Origin: Massilia sp. H6 | GTDB taxonomy: Bacteria > Pseudomonadota > Gammaproteobacteria > Burkholderiales > Burkholderiaceae_D | Length of the DNA: 64,000 bases | Assembly: GCF_024802625.1 (NCBI RefSeq) | Contig: NZ_CP103371.1 | Coordinates: 1,302,001-1,366,000, forward strand | Direction of reading: 5' to 3' | Part shown: piece after piece, positions 7,645 to 17,118 of the stretch | Position numbering within the stretch: position 1 is the stretch's first letter | Layout: each line of letters begins with the position of its first letter | Notes under the pieces: generated by a model | Database searches by the model: none | What the model saw: the letters and a program-made list of their open reading frames with translations, nothing else | What the model was told of the DNA's origin: nothing | Made by a program: the position numbers and the translations under genes

Positions 7645-8462
7645 GCGGCGTCGGCACCGCCTACCGGCGCGCCCTGCGCGCCCAGTTCTCGCGCCGCATG
7701 ATCTTTCTGTCCGGCGCGCCGCTGGCCTTGTCGCTGTTGCTGTGGGGCGCGCTGCTCTGGACCGGCCTGCAGCCGCTGCTCGACTGGCTGCACGCCGCGT
7801 TTGTGCAATACGACATGTTCCAGTCGACTGGCAGCATGCTGGCGATGCTCGGCCTGGGCGTGCTCAAGGTGATGGTCGTGCCGCTGGTGGCGATCGCGCT
7901 GCTGCTGCCGCTGATGATCGGATCGGCGCTGCTGTTCATGGGCATGATCGCCATGCCGGTCATCGAGCGCCATGTCGGTCTCAACCACTATCCGGCGCTG
8001 GCGAAGAAGCAGGGCGGCTCTTTCCTGGGCAGCGTCGCCGTCAATCTCGGCAGCACGGCGGTGTTCGCGGTGCTCTGGCTGTTCACGCTGCCGTTGTACG
8101 CGCTGCCGCCGGTGGCCTGGCTGGTGCAGGCCTGCCTGTGGGCCTGGGTGACCTCGCGCGTGATGAGCTACGACGCCCTGGCCGCGCATGCCAGCTCCCA
8201 GGAGCGCCGCGAACTGATGCGGCGCCACCGCGGCGCACTGCTGGCGATCGGCTTCGCTTCGGGCCTGGCCGGGGCGCTGCCCGGCATCGTCTGGATGGGC
8301 GGGGCGCTGCTGTCGATCGTGCTGTTTCCTTTCCTGGCGATGCTGTCGTTGTGGCTCTATGTCATGATTTTCCTGTTCGCCGGGCTCTGGTTCCAGTATT
8401 ACTGCCTGGGCGCCCTCGAAGACTTGCGCAGCACCGAACTGGCGCCGGCGGCGCCGCCCTGA
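7641..8462 (+). CDS. EI24 domain-containing membrane protein (CysZ-like)
   Basis: 273-residue integral membrane protein with about six hydrophobic segments (about residues 21-42, 58-100, 127-160, 194-250). The family pattern is seen at the start (YRRALRAQFSRRMIFLSG), in the middle (VIERHVGLNHYPAL) and in the conserved SRVMSYDALAAHAS near 180. EI24 proteins include CysZ-type sulfate permeases, but most bacterial members have no proven function. ATG at 7641 is chosen because the protein start then matches relatives; a GTG at 7614 is possible. The strong ribosome binding site lies further upstream at a short leader frame. Confidence 0.75.
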   Translation: MSGVGTAYRRALRAQFSRRMIFLSGAPLALSLLLWGALLWTGLQPLLDWLHAAFVQYDMFQSTGSMLAMLGLGVLKVMVVPLVAIALLLPLMIGSALLFMGMIAMPVIERHVGLNHYPALAKKQGGSFLGSVAVNLGSTAVFAVLWLFTLPLYALPPVAWLVQACLWAWVTSRVMSYDALAAHASSQERRELMRRHRGALLAIGFASGLAGALPGIVWMGGALLSIVLFPFLAMLSLWLYVMIFLFAGLWFQYYCLGALEDLRSTELAPAAPP

Positions 8463-8798
8463 ACCCGGACGGGCAAGGATTGCATTGGCTACAATGCAGT
8501 CTGGATGGCGCGTTAAAGCGTGCATTTGACCCTTGTAGGACTGCATGCCGTTCGGCGGAGTCTGCCGTTGTTTTTTTGCGAAAATAGAGCGTGCGGGTCA
8601 GTTTTGTTAAACCGCGCCTCGCGCCTGGGGTATTGATGTGGTGGAATGATGCCTGTGGTGGTGCAATCCGGAGTGAGATTGCAACGCCCGTTTTTGCGAA
8701 CTGACGACGACGCAATCACTCGAACAAACCAGCAGCAAACGATGGCGAGCAGGTTGGCGAGGATTGAGCGAATATTGATTCAAACCGGTTGAGCCATC
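8463..8798 (+). other. Intergenic stretch of 336 bp without a gene
   Basis: Contains a small hairpin near 8481-8498 (TGCATTG / CAATGCA around GCTA), the terminator at 8551-8577, and a 7-bp inverted repeat TGCAATC / GATTGCA near 8672-8692. I see no credible coding frame and no clear promoter. Confidence 0.5.
8551..8577 (+). terminator. Rho-independent terminator downstream of the EI24 gene
   Basis: Arms CGGCGGA (8553-8559) and TCTGCCG (8561-8567) form a short stem, followed by TTGTTTTTTT. Confidence 0.5.
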
Positions 8799-11700
8799 AT
8801 GGAAAGTATCCGCCGTCTAGGACGGCCTAGTAATGTGTTTCGCGCAGTAGGCAAGTGGCGCGGACGTTCCGCCCACGCGTTGCCTGGCGGCGCACCTGTA
8901 CTCGCATCTGCGGGCGGCAGCGATGTGCCGCTGTACGAAGCATTTCCCCACCTGGCAGTGGCCGGCGGCGCGCCTGTGCCCCCGCCCGAGCCGCCGGATG
9001 GCCCGGATTCGTCCGGCGATACGCCCCCGCCCGCGCCGCGCAAGCGCCGCCTCAAGTTCTGGCTGATTGGCATCTTGCTGGTGCTGGTGGCAGTGTTGGC
9101 CGCCTGGGCCGTGCGCGAAGTGCGCACCTCCCGCCTCCAGGCCCAGATCTTCGCCGAAATCGCCGCCGACCTGAACTTCCGCATGGACAAGGGCGCCAGC
9201 CCGTCGATCCGCTTTCCTGCCGCCAGCCCCTACGACACGCGCCTGGGCTATGCCAATATCCCGGCCTACCTGCAAAGGCTCGAGTCGCGCGGCTACCTGA
9301 TTGAAGCCCAGGCCCGTATCTCGCCCAAGATGGTCGAGATGGCCGACCGCGGCCTGTATGCCACCTACCACGAGAAAACCAAGGTTGGCCTGGAGATCCT
9401 CGATTGCCGCGCCCAGCCGCTGTTCGCGTCGCGTTTCCCGGAGCGGTTCTATCACAAGTTCGACGACGCGCCTTCGCTGCTGGTGCAAAGCCTGCTGTTC
9501 ATCGAAAACCGCGAACTGCTCGACCCAGCCTACCCGCGCCGCAACCCGGCCATCGAATGGGACCGATTCTCGAAGGCGGTGTTCGACAAGACCCTGAGCA
9601 GTGTCGGCCTGGGTGGCGCCGGGCGCGTTGCCGGCGGCAGCACGCTGGCGACCCAGATCGAAAAATACCGGCATTCGCCGGAAGGGCGCACCGGCTCGCT
9701 CGAAGACAAGCTCATTCAAATGGCCTCGGCCACGCTGCGCGCCTACCAGGACGGCGAAGACACTACCCGGGCGCGGCGCCAGATCGTGCTCGACTACCTC
9801 AATACGGTGCCGCTCTCGGCCAAGCCGGGCTATGGCGAAGTCAATGGCATCGGCGATGGCATGTGGGTCTGGTACGGTCGTAATTTCGACCAGCTCAGCC
9901 GCATGCTCAAGGGTCCGATGGACACCACCGAGGCCGTCACCGCGTACAAGGAAGCGCTGTCGCTGATGATCGCGCAGCGCCGCCCGGCGTATTACCTGGG
10001 CGCGGGCGAGAAGGATCTTGAGACCCTGACCAACAGCCATCTGCGGGTGCTGGCCCAGGCCAATGTGATCTCGCCGCAACTGCGCGATGCCGCGCTGAAG
10101 GTCCAGCTGCATCCGGCCCAGGGCTCGGGCGTGGCGGCGCCTGGGGCCGACGCCTTCGTGTCGCGCAAGGCGGCCAACGCGGTGCGCAACCATCTCGGCT
10201 ACCTGGTGGGCGACTCGCGCCTGTACAACCTCGACCGCCTCGATCTGTCGGTCGTGTCGACCCTGGACTCCCAGGCGCAGGGCGCAGTCACCGAGGCGCT
10301 GCGCAAGCTGTCCGACGCCGAGCACGCGAAGGCCGCCGGCCTGACCGGCAAGGGATTGCTCGGCAACGGCGACCCGGCCAAGGTGGTCTACAGCTTCACG
10401 CTGATGGAGCGCGGCGAACACGTCAACTACCTGCGCGTGCAGACCGACAACTACGACCAGCCGCTCGACATCAACGAGGGCGCAAAGCTCGACCTTGGCT
10501 CCACCGCCAAGCTGCGCACTCTTGTGACCTATCTCGACATCGTCGACCAGCTGCACAAGCGCTTCGCACCGATGGATAGAATCGGCCTGATGGCCGTGGA
10601 GCTCGACGCCAAGGACCGCATGTCGCAATGGGCGCTGGAGTATTTCCGCACCCTGCCCGAGGGCGCCGATCGTGGCCTGGCGCCGATGCTGGCAGCGGCC
10701 ATGGAGCGCAAGTATTCGGCCAATCCGGGTGAATCCTTCTTCACCGGCGGCGGACTGCACACCTTCGGCAACTTCAGCCGGCTCGATAACAGCAAGATCA
10801 TGACGGTGACCGAGGCCCTGCGCCAGTCGACCAACCTGGTGTTCGTGCGCATGATGCGCGACGTGGTGCGCTATTACATGTTCCAACTGCCGGGTTCCTC
10901 GGCCCAGTTGCTGGCCGATGCCGACGATCCGCGCCGGGCCGACTACCTGTCGCGCTTCGCCGACCGCGAGGGCAAGGACTTTTTGGCCAAGTTCTGGAAC
11001 AAGTACAAGGGCAAGACCCCGGCCGAGATGGAAACGCTGCTGTTCTCGGGCGTGCGCCCGTTGGCCTCGAAGCTGGCCGCGGCGCACCGCACCATCGCGC
11101 CCAACGCCACCGAAGCCCAGTTCGCCGAATTCATCGAGAAATCGCTGCCGTCGGCGAACGACATGGATCCGGACCGTATCCCGAAAATGTACCGCATGTA
11201 CGACCCGCGCAACATGTCGCTGGCCGACCGTGGCTACGTGTCGTCGGTGCACCCGCTCGAGTTGTGGCTGGTGAGCTACCTGCGTACCCACCCGAAGGCC
11301 GGCTGGACCGAGGTGACTGGTGCCAGCGTCCAGGAGCGCCAGGAAGTCTATTCATGGCTGTTCAAGACCCACCGCAAGCATGCGCAGGACAAGCGTATCG
11401 CCGGCCTGCTCGAAGTCGAAGCCTTCCTGAAGATCCATGCGCAATGGAAGAAAATGGGCTATCCGTTCGACTCGCTGGTGCCGTCCTATGCGACGACGCT
11501 GGGAGCCTCGGCCGACCGGCCCAATTCGCTGGCCGAACTGATGGGCATCATCGTCAATGGCGGCGTGCGCAAGCCGGTCGAGCGCATCGATTCACTGCAC
11601 TTCGCCAAGGACACCCCGTACGAGACCCTGGTAAAACGCGCCAAGGGCGGCGGCAAGGAGCAGGTGCTCGCGCCAGAAGTGGCGCGGGCGGTGGCCGACG

Positions 11701-12065
11701 CGATCCAGGGCGTGGTGTCGGACGGTACCGCCAAGCGCGTCAAGACCGCGTTCGTGCAGTCCGACGGCAGCATCATTGCGCTGGGCGGCAAGACCGGGAC
11801 CGGCGACCAGCGCTTCGAAGTCTATGCCCGCGGCGGGCGCGTGATCGAGTCGCGCTATGTCAACCGATCGGCGACCTTCGTCTTCAATATTGGCGAACGC
11901 TTCTTCGGCAGCATTACCGCCTATGTACAGGGCCCGGAGTCGGAAAACTACGACTTCACCAGCGCGCTGCCGGTGCAGCTGCTGGTCACCCTGGCGCCTA
12001 GCCTGATGCCGATGATCGAGCCGCCCGCGGGCAGCGTGGGCGCCCAGCGACAGTGCGTGCGCTGA
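8799..12065 (+). CDS. Divergent class A penicillin-binding protein (GT51 + transpeptidase)
   Basis: 1088-residue bitopic membrane protein. A cytoplasmic Pro-rich N-terminus (about 1-85) is followed by one membrane helix (about 88-106, FWLIGILLVLVAVLAAWAV). The glycosyltransferase-51 region follows: FIENREL near 233 stands where the usual motif is EDxxF, and GGSTLATQIEK near 284 is the second motif. The transpeptidase part shows SxxK as GSTAKL (about 567-572), SxN as STN (about 676) and KTGT (about 996). The segment between SxN and KTG is about 320 residues, clearly longer than in E. coli-type enzymes, so it holds an extra insertion. Expected role: periplasmic peptidoglycan polymerisation and cross-linking. 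Substituted GT51 residues leave its glycosyltransferase activity in doubt. Confidence 0.75.
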   Translation: MESIRRLGRPSNVFRAVGKWRGRSAHALPGGAPVLASAGGSDVPLYEAFPHLAVAGGAPVPPPEPPDGPDSSGDTPPPAPRKRRLKFWLIGILLVLVAVLAAWAVREVRTSRLQAQIFAEIAADLNFRMDKGASPSIRFPAASPYDTRLGYANIPAYLQRLESRGYLIEAQARISPKMVEMADRGLYATYHEKTKVGLEILDCRAQPLFASRFPERFYHKFDDAPSLLVQSLLFIENRELLDPAYPRRNPAIEWDRFSKAVFDKTLSSVGLGGAGRVAGGSTLATQIEKYRHSPEGRTGSLEDKLIQMASATLRAYQDGEDTTRARRQIVLDYLNTVPLSAKPGYGEVNGIGDGMWVWYGRNFDQLSRMLKGPMDTTEAVTAYKEALSLMIAQRRPAYYLGAGEKDLETLTNSHLRVLAQANVISPQLRDAALKVQLHPAQGSGVAAPGADAFVSRKAANAVRNHLGYLVGDSRLYNLDRLDLSVVSTLDSQAQGAVTEALRKLSDAEHAKAAGLTGKGLLGNGDPAKVVYSFTLMERGEHVNYLRVQTDNYDQPLDINEGAKLDLGSTAKLRTLVTYLDIVDQLHKRFAPMDRIGLMAVELDAKDRMSQWALEYFRTLPEGADRGLAPMLAAAMERKYSANPGESFFTGGGLHTFGNFSRLDNSKIMTVTEALRQSTNLVFVRMMRDVVRYYMFQLPGSSAQLLADADDPRRADYLSRFADREGKDFLAKFWNKYKGKTPAEMETLLFSGVRPLASKLAAAHRTIAPNATEAQFAEFIEKSLPSANDMDPDRIPKMYRMYDPRNMSLADRGYVSSVHPLELWLVSYLRTHPKAGWTEVTGASVQERQEVYSWLFKTHRKHAQDKRIAGLLEVEAFLKIHAQWKKMGYPFDSLVPSYATTLGASADRPNSLAELMGIIVNGGVRKPVERIDSLHFAKDTPYETLVKRAKGGGKEQVLAPEVARAVADAIQGVVSDGTAKRVKTAFVQSDGSIIALGGKTGTGDQRFEVYARGGRVIESRYVNRSATFVFNIGERFFGSITAYVQGPESENYDFTSALPVQLLVTLAPSLMPMIEPPAGSVGAQRQCVR

Positions 12066-12147
12066 AGCGCAGCCCACGCGGCCGAGGCCAGGCACGCCCC
12101 GAAACGGATTACACTGGCGGACTTTGTCCAGACTCCCCGAGGAAGCC

Positions 12148-14100
12148 ATGATCCGTCGTCCCCTGTCCGCGCTTGCGCTGGGCGTGCTGCTCGCCTGTGG
12201 TGCAGGCGTGCATGCCGCGCATGCGTCGGCCGTTGCCGCTGGCGCCGATGCGCCAGCCCAGAAACGCAGCACGCGCGAGCACTACACCAAATACGAATAC
12301 CGCATCCCGATGCGCGACGGTGTCAAGCTGTTCACTGCGGTGTACGTGCCGAAGGACGGCACAAAACGCTATCCGTTCCTGGTGCAGCGCACGCCGTATA
12401 GCGCCGGCGTGCGGGCCCAAGGCCAGCAGCGTTATGGCGTGGACTGGTTCCCCGAGGCGCTCAGCCCGACGCCAGAGCTGGAGAATTCAGGCTACATCTT
12501 CGTCACCCAGGACGTGCGCGGACGCTACATGTCGGAAGGCGCCTGGCAGGAGATGACCCCGCACATCAAGACCGGGCGCGCCGCAGGAGAAGGGCAGGAA
12601 AGCGCCGACATGTACGACACGGTCGAGTGGCTGCTCAAGCATGTGCCGAACAATAACGGACGGGTCGGGATCTGGGGCATCAGCTATCCGGGCTTTTATG
12701 CAGCCGCCAGCATCATCGACTCGCACCCGGCGATCAAGGCCGCCTCGCCGCAGGCGCCGATCGCCGACCTGTACATGGGCGACGATTCGTACCACGGCGG
12801 CGCCTTCATGCTGGCTGCGAATTTCGATTTCTATAGCAGCTTTCTGCCGATGAAGAACCCGACCCTGCCGCCCAGGAGCCGTTCCGGCTTCGACTACGGC
12901 GAAGCCGACGGTTACGATTTCTTCCTCAAGCGCCTGACCCTGCCGAACATCCTGGCCAGCATGAGCGCCGAGCAGCGCCAGTTGCTGGAGCCGACCATCG
13001 AGCACGACACCTACGACCAGTTCTGGCAGGCGCGCGACATCACGCGGCACATGAAGAACGTCAAGGCCGCGGTGCTGACGGTGGGTGGCTGGTTCGATGC
13101 CGAGGATCCGGCCGGCCCGTTCGCGATTCACAAGGCGGTCGCGAAATACAATCCGGGCACGCCCAATGCGCTGGTGATGGGCCCCTGGGTGCATGGCGGC
13201 TGGAATCAGAGCGATGGCGCGCGCCTGGGCAACGTCTCGTTCGATGCCAACACCGGCGACTACTACCGGCGCGAGATCCAGTTCCCGTTCTTCGAGCAGC
13301 ACCTCAAGGGCGTCAAGCCGGCCCGCAGCCTGGCCGCCGTGACCGCATTCGAGACTGGCACCAATGTCTGGCGCTCCTATGCGGCCTGGCCGCCGGCGCC
13401 GGCGAAGCTGCGCACGCTCTATTTCGGCCCGAACGGCACGCTGGGCTGGCAGCAGCCGGGCGCCGGCAGCGCCGCTTACGACGAGTATGTGGCCGACCCG
13501 CGCAAGCCGGTACCCTACATCGGTTACGCGGCCACTGGCGTGCCGCGCGAATACATGGTGTCGGACCAGCGCTTCGCCGCGACCCGTCCGGACGTGCTGG
13601 TGTACCAGAGCGAGGTGCTGGAAGAAGACGTGACGATCGCCGGGCCGGTGGTGCCCAAGCTGCTCGTGTCGAGCACCGGCACCGATGCCGACTGGGTGGT
13701 CAAGCTGATCGATGTGTATCCGGCCCAGTATCCGACGCCGGCGGTAAAACCGGGCGGCAACGACGTCGGCCCACCCACGGTGAACATGGGCGGCTTCCAG
13801 CAGCTGGTGCGCGGCAATCCGCTGCGGGGCAAGTTCCGCAACAGTTATGAGAAACCGGAGCCATTCACGCCCGGCAAGCAGGAAACGCTCAGTTTCGAGC
13901 TGGGACAGGTAAACCATACCTTCCGGCGCGGCCACCGGATCATGGTGCAGGTGCAAAGCTCGTGGTTCCCGCTGGTGGACTTGAATCCGCAGACATTCAC
14001 CTATATCCCGAAGGCCAAACCCGAGGATTTCGTCAAGGCGACGCAGCGGGTGTATCGCGGCTCGGGCTTGCAGGTGCCGGTGATGCCGCCGACCCTATGA
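12148..14100 (+). CDS. Secreted CocE/NonD family hydrolase (S15-like, alpha-amino acid ester hydrolase type)
   Basis: 650-residue alpha/beta hydrolase. Residues 1-30 form a signal peptide (MIRRPLSALALGVLLACG...AHA). The nucleophile is Ser in GISYPGFYAAA (about 180), Asp lies in GWFDAEDPAGPF (about 315) and His in MGPWVHGGW (about 348). The C-terminal jelly-roll domain of the X-Pro dipeptidyl-peptidase family follows (from about 400, with QVNHTFRRGHRIMVQVQSSWFPL). Enzymes of this group cleave peptide-like esters, beta-lactam-type esters or cocaine; the substrate here is unknown. ATG at 12148 is chosen for the signal peptide and the preceding GAGGAAGCC. The stop overlaps the convergent gene's stop by 6 bp. 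Confidence 0.85.
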   Translation: MIRRPLSALALGVLLACGAGVHAAHASAVAAGADAPAQKRSTREHYTKYEYRIPMRDGVKLFTAVYVPKDGTKRYPFLVQRTPYSAGVRAQGQQRYGVDWFPEALSPTPELENSGYIFVTQDVRGRYMSEGAWQEMTPHIKTGRAAGEGQESADMYDTVEWLLKHVPNNNGRVGIWGISYPGFYAAASIIDSHPAIKAASPQAPIADLYMGDDSYHGGAFMLAANFDFYSSFLPMKNPTLPPRSRSGFDYGEADGYDFFLKRLTLPNILASMSAEQRQLLEPTIEHDTYDQFWQARDITRHMKNVKAAVLTVGGWFDAEDPAGPFAIHKAVAKYNPGTPNALVMGPWVHGGWNQSDGARLGNVSFDANTGDYYRREIQFPFFEQHLKGVKPARSLAAVTAFETGTNVWRSYAAWPPAPAKLRTLYFGPNGTLGWQQPGAGSAAYDEYVADPRKPVPYIGYAATGVPREYMVSDQRFAATRPDVLVYQSEVLEEDVTIAGPVVPKLLVSSTGTDADWVVKLIDVYPAQYPTPAVKPGGNDVGPPTVNMGGFQQLVRGNPLRGKFRNSYEKPEPFTPGKQETLSFELGQVNHTFRRGHRIMVQVQSSWFPLVDLNPQTFTYIPKAKPEDFVKATQRVYRGSGLQVPVMPPTL

Positions 14101-14784
14101 TGCGTAAAGCGCCGCGCGCACCGCGCGGCGCACCGTGGTCGCCGGAATCAGCTCCACCGCCAGCCGGCGCAGGCGCGCCGCCTCGGCGTGGCGCCCGCGC
14201 TGCACCAGCACCTCCAGTACCTGGCGCACATCGGCGGCGTAGATGCCGATCTGCGAGCCGATGAACATGGTGCGCGCATGCTGCCGGCGCCAGCGCGAAA
14301 ACGTTTTCATCAGGGAGCGGCTGCGCTGGCCGATGGTGGCCCCGGGGTCGGGCAGCAGGCGTTCGGCCAGCGCGTAGTCGCCGGCGGCGATGATGGCGGG
14401 CAGGGCGATGTCGGCGCAGGCAGCGAGCAGGACCGGATCGGTTCTCTCCAGCGCGACGCACAAGACATGCGTGTCCGCGCCCTGGCCCAGCTCTTCGTCG
14501 ATGGCGACCACATCATGGAACAGCCCGCGCTTGCCCTTGCCTGCCAGAAGAAGCGCTGCATCGCGCTCGCGGGTTGCCAGCAAGGCGTCCAATGCAGGTT
14601 GATAGTCGGCGCCCAGGTCGACCCAGGCGTGCAGCGCATACGACAGGCGCACGCCATACAGCGAAGGATCGTGCTCGAGTGCTTGCTCGTGAAACCATTG
14701 TAATTCGCGCAGGGCAGCGTCGAACTGGCCATCGCCGGCCAGTTCGCTGGCGGCGTCCAGGCGATCGAGAGCGTCTTGCATCAT
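14095..14784 (-). CDS. Hypothetical helical-repeat protein
   Basis: 229-residue protein that I do not recognise. It is Ala/Leu-rich and predicted mainly helical, with TPR-like helix pairs such as LDRLDAASELAGDGQFDAALRELQWFHEQALEHDPSLYGVRLSYALHAW (split repeats around 1-50) and a middle segment about damage or release of a partner not identifiable from sequence. There is no signal peptide, membrane helix or catalytic motif. The start at 14784 overlaps the rhodanese stop as ATGA, so the two genes form a coupled pair. The C-terminal codons carry a GC-rich hairpin that may also stop transcription of the convergent hydrolase gene. Confidence 0.6.
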   Translation of the reverse strand: MMQDALDRLDAASELAGDGQFDAALRELQWFHEQALEHDPSLYGVRLSYALHAWVDLGADYQPALDALLATRERDAALLLAGKGKRGLFHDVVAIDEELGQGADTHVLCVALERTDPVLLAACADIALPAIIAAGDYALAERLLPDPGATIGQRSRSLMKTFSRWRRQHARTMFIGSQIGIYAADVRQVLEVLVQRGRHAEAARLRRLAVELIPATTVRRAVRAALYAS

Positions 14785-15239
14785 GCCCCGATCCATGGCA
14801 GCCCGGCCTGGCACCAGCCGCCTACGCTCTTGCGGTGCCCTTCGGCGTCGCGCTCGCCCTCGAAACCCTCGAGGATGTCGTAAGACTGTTCAAAGCCGTG
14901 CTCGGTTGCCACCCGCGCGGCGTGGCGCGACCGCACGCCCGAGCGGCACAGGAACAGCAGCACCTCGTCCTTGCGCGCGACCGCCTCGAGCTGTGCCACG
15001 AAGTCGGGATTGGGCACGCCGCCGGGGTAGGTGGCCCACTGCACCGCCACATGGCGGGAGTCGGGCACGGCGGCGCGACCCACCCAATCGCGTTCGGCAT
15101 TGGTGCGCACGTCGACCAGCCTGGCGCGCGGATCGTGCTGGAGCAGGGTAAAGGCTTCTTGCGGCGTGACGGCGCCGGCATAGGGCTGGCCGCTGGCGCG
15201 TTCGCGGGCGGCGGCGAAGATGGCGTCGGATGTACTCAT
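14781..15239 (-). CDS. Rhodanese-like sulfurtransferase domain protein
   Basis: 152-residue single rhodanese domain. The active-site loop CRSGVRSR is at about residues 97-104, and the CH2A-like start VDVRTNAERDWVG and the C-terminal GWCQAGLPW are typical of the group. The intact Cys suggests a persulfide-carrying function, substrate unknown. ATG at 15239 (MSTSDAIF) is preferred; a TTG nine bases upstream is also in frame. Coupled by a 4-bp overlap to the helical protein downstream. Its upstream region is shared with the divergent glnA control region. Confidence 0.85.
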   Translation of the reverse strand: MSTSDAIFAAARERASGQPYAGAVTPQEAFTLLQHDPRARLVDVRTNAERDWVGRAAVPDSRHVAVQWATYPGGVPNPDFVAQLEAVARKDEVLLFLCRSGVRSRHAARVATEHGFEQSYDILEGFEGERDAEGHRKSVGGWCQAGLPWIGA

Positions 15240-15272
15240 GGTAGTCAATTCTTTATAAACAAGAAAAAGCGG

Positions 15273-15289
15273 TGCACCAACTTGGTTCG
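15273..15289 (+). promoter_or_regulatory. NtrC binding site, distal (weaker)
   Basis: TGCACCAACTTGGTTCG matches the NtrC consensus (TGCACY-N5-GGTGCA) well in its left half and partly in the right. Its centre is 54 bp (about five helical turns) from the stronger site. Confidence 0.6.
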
Positions 15290-15326
15290 GTGTATCCTGC
15301 CCTGCGATGGTGCAGGCTCTGGTGGT

Positions 15327-15343
15327 TGCACCAAAATGGTGCG
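15327..15343 (+). promoter_or_regulatory. NtrC binding site, proximal (strong)
   Basis: TGCACCAAAATGGTGCG contains the perfect dyad GCACCA / TGGTGC with central AAA, the classic NtrC enhancer. It lies about 110 bp upstream of the sigma-54 promoter, the normal distance for an enhancer. Confidence 0.82.
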
Positions 15344-15437
15344 AACTTTTCGGAGCACTGACCCGCTAGCGTGACAATTGTATGATCAAAGCTGCAGGCT
15401 TCCAACGAAGCATACGGCATGCGCGCATGTCGCCAGC

Positions 15438-15456
15438 TTGGCACAGTTCATGCTTT
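15438..15456 (+). promoter_or_regulatory. Sigma-54 promoter of glnA
   Basis: TTGGCACAGTTCATGCTTT has the invariant GG and GC separated by 10 bp (-24/-12 elements). Transcription would start near 15465, about 70 bp before the glnA start codon. Confidence 0.8.
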
Positions 15457-15535
15457 AGAGTACATCACGTGGTCGCGTCAACGAGCAATAGCGAGCCGGA
15501 TGGCGCGACACCCCCATTTCAATCAGGAGATACGC

Positions 15536-16951
15536 ATGGCAAAGACGGCTGCAGACGTAGTGCAAATGATCAAAGACAACGAAGTCAAGTTCGTTGATTT
15601 CCGTTTCGCCGACACCCGCGGCAAAGAGCATCACGTGACCGTTCCTGTCTCGCACTTTGACGAAGACAAGTTCGAATCGGGTCATGCCTTCGACGGTTCG
15701 TCGATCGCCGGCTGGAAGGGCATCGAAGCGTCGGACATGCTCTTGATTCCGGACCCGCTCACCGCCAACATCGATCCATTCATGGAAGAGACCACGCTGT
15801 TCATGCAGTGCGACGTGATCGAACCGTCCGACGGCAAGGGCTACGACCGCGACCCGCGCTCGATCGCCAAGCGCGCCGAAGCCTACCTGAAGTCTTCGGG
15901 CATCGGCGATACCGCCTACTTCGGCCCCGAGCCGGAATTCTTCATCTTCGACTCGATCCGCTGGAAGATCGACATGTCGGGCTGCTTCGTCAAGATCGAT
16001 TCCGACGAAGCCTCGTGGTCGACCGACAAGGAAATCGAAGGCGGCAACAGCGGTCACCGTCCGACCGTCAAGGGTGGTTATTTCCCGGTCCCGCCGGTCG
16101 ACAGTTTCCAGGACATGCGCTCGGAAATGTCGCTGATCCTCGAATCGATGGGCATTCCGGTCGAAGTGCACCACCACGAAGTGGCCGGCCCTGGCCAGAA
16201 TGAAATCGGCACCAAGTTCTCGACCCTGGTCGAGCGCGCCGACTGGACCCAGAACATGAAATACGTGATCTGGAACGTGGCCCACAGCTACGGCAAGACC
16301 GCCACCTTCATGCCCAAGCCGATCAATGGCGACAACGGCTCGGGCATGCACGTGCACCAGTCGGTCTGGAAAGACGGCAAGAACCTGTTCGCCGGCGACG
16401 GCTATGCCGGCCTGTCGGAAACGGCACTGTTCTACATCGGCGGCATCATCAAGCATGCGCGCGCCCTGAACGCGATCACCAACCCGGGCACCAATTCGTA
16501 CAAGCGCCTGGTGCCTGGCTATGAAGCACCGGTCAAGCTGGCGTATTCGGCCCGCAACCGTTCGGCGTCGATCCGCATCCCCCACGTGGCGAACCCGAAA
16601 GGCCGCCGTATCGAAACCCGCTTCCCGGACCCGCTGGCCAACGTCTACCTGTGCTTCGCGGCGCTGCTGATGGCCGGCCTGGACGGCATCCAGAACAAGA
16701 TCCACCCGGGCGAAGCGGCGACCAAGGACCTGTACCACCTGCCGCCAGAAGAAGACAAGCTGATTCCGACCGTGTGCGCCTCGCTGGAAGAAGCGCTCGA
16801 AGCGCTGGACAAGGACCGCGAGTTCCTGACCCGCGGCGGCGTGTTCAGCGATGCCATGATCGATGCCTACATCGAGCTGAAGATGCAGGAAGTGCAGCGC
16901 TTGCGCATGACCCCGCACCCGGCCGAATTCGACATGTACTATTCGGCCTGA
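15536..16951 (+). CDS. glnA: Glutamine synthetase, type I
   Basis: 471-residue dodecameric GSI that makes glutamine from glutamate, ammonia and ATP. Visible signatures are [17 protein letters not shown] at the N-terminus, [10 protein letters not shown] (metal-binding Glu), the ATP-site stretch near [16 protein letters not shown], the [18 protein letters not shown] loop, and the adenylylation Tyr in [10 protein letters not shown]. That Tyr means it is controlled by GlnE, whose gene lies at 45447-48269. The start at 15536 (MAKTAADVV) has CAGGAGA upstream. Transcription is driven by a sigma-54 promoter and NtrC sites, and ntrBC lie just downstream, separated by a terminator and one small gene. 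Confidence 0.98.
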   Translation: MAKTAADVVQMIKDNEVKFVDFRFADTRGKEHHVTVPVSHFDEDKFESGHAFDGSSIAGWKGIEASDMLLIPDPLTANIDPFMEETTLFMQCDVIEPSDGKGYDRDPRSIAKRAEAYLKSSGIGDTAYFGPEPEFFIFDSIRWKIDMSGCFVKIDSDEASWSTDKEIEGGNSGHRPTVKGGYFPVPPVDSFQDMRSEMSLILESMGIPVEVHHHEVAGPGQNEIGTKFSTLVERADWTQNMKYVIWNVAHSYGKTATFMPKPINGDNGSGMHVHQSVWKDGKNLFAGDGYAGLSETALFYIGGIIKHARALNAITNPGTNSYKRLVPGYEAPVKLAYSARNRSASIRIPHVANPKGRRIETRFPDPLANVYLCFAALLMAGLDGIQNKIHPGEAATKDLYHLPPEEDKLIPTVCASLEEALEALDKDREFLTRGGVFSDAMIDAYIELKMQEVQRLRMTPHPAEFDMYYSA

Positions 16952-17017
16952 TCGAGGCGGCAAGAGCTTGAAGGTTAGTGTTGCGCCACAGTATCAATTG
17001 GTGTAAGCGGCTGTAAC

Positions 17018-17054
17018 AAACGCGGGGAAAGCGCAGGCTTTCCCCGCGTTTTTT
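17018..17054 (+). terminator. Rho-independent terminator of glnA
   Basis: Arms AAACGCGGGGAAAGC (17018-17032) and GCTTTCCCCGCGTTT (17037-17051) are perfectly complementary and end in a T run. It separates glnA from the ntrBC transcription unit. Confidence 0.92.
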
Positions 17055-17118
17055 CATGCTTCATGTATAGTCGGCCGGACTACAATAGCTGCACGTTTAT
17101 TGTGCAAACTGATTTCTG

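Noticed and set aside
8817..11291. Open frame of more than 800 codons opposite the PBP gene
   Set aside because: Shadow of the real gene: low-complexity His/Gln/Arg composition and no recognisable domain.
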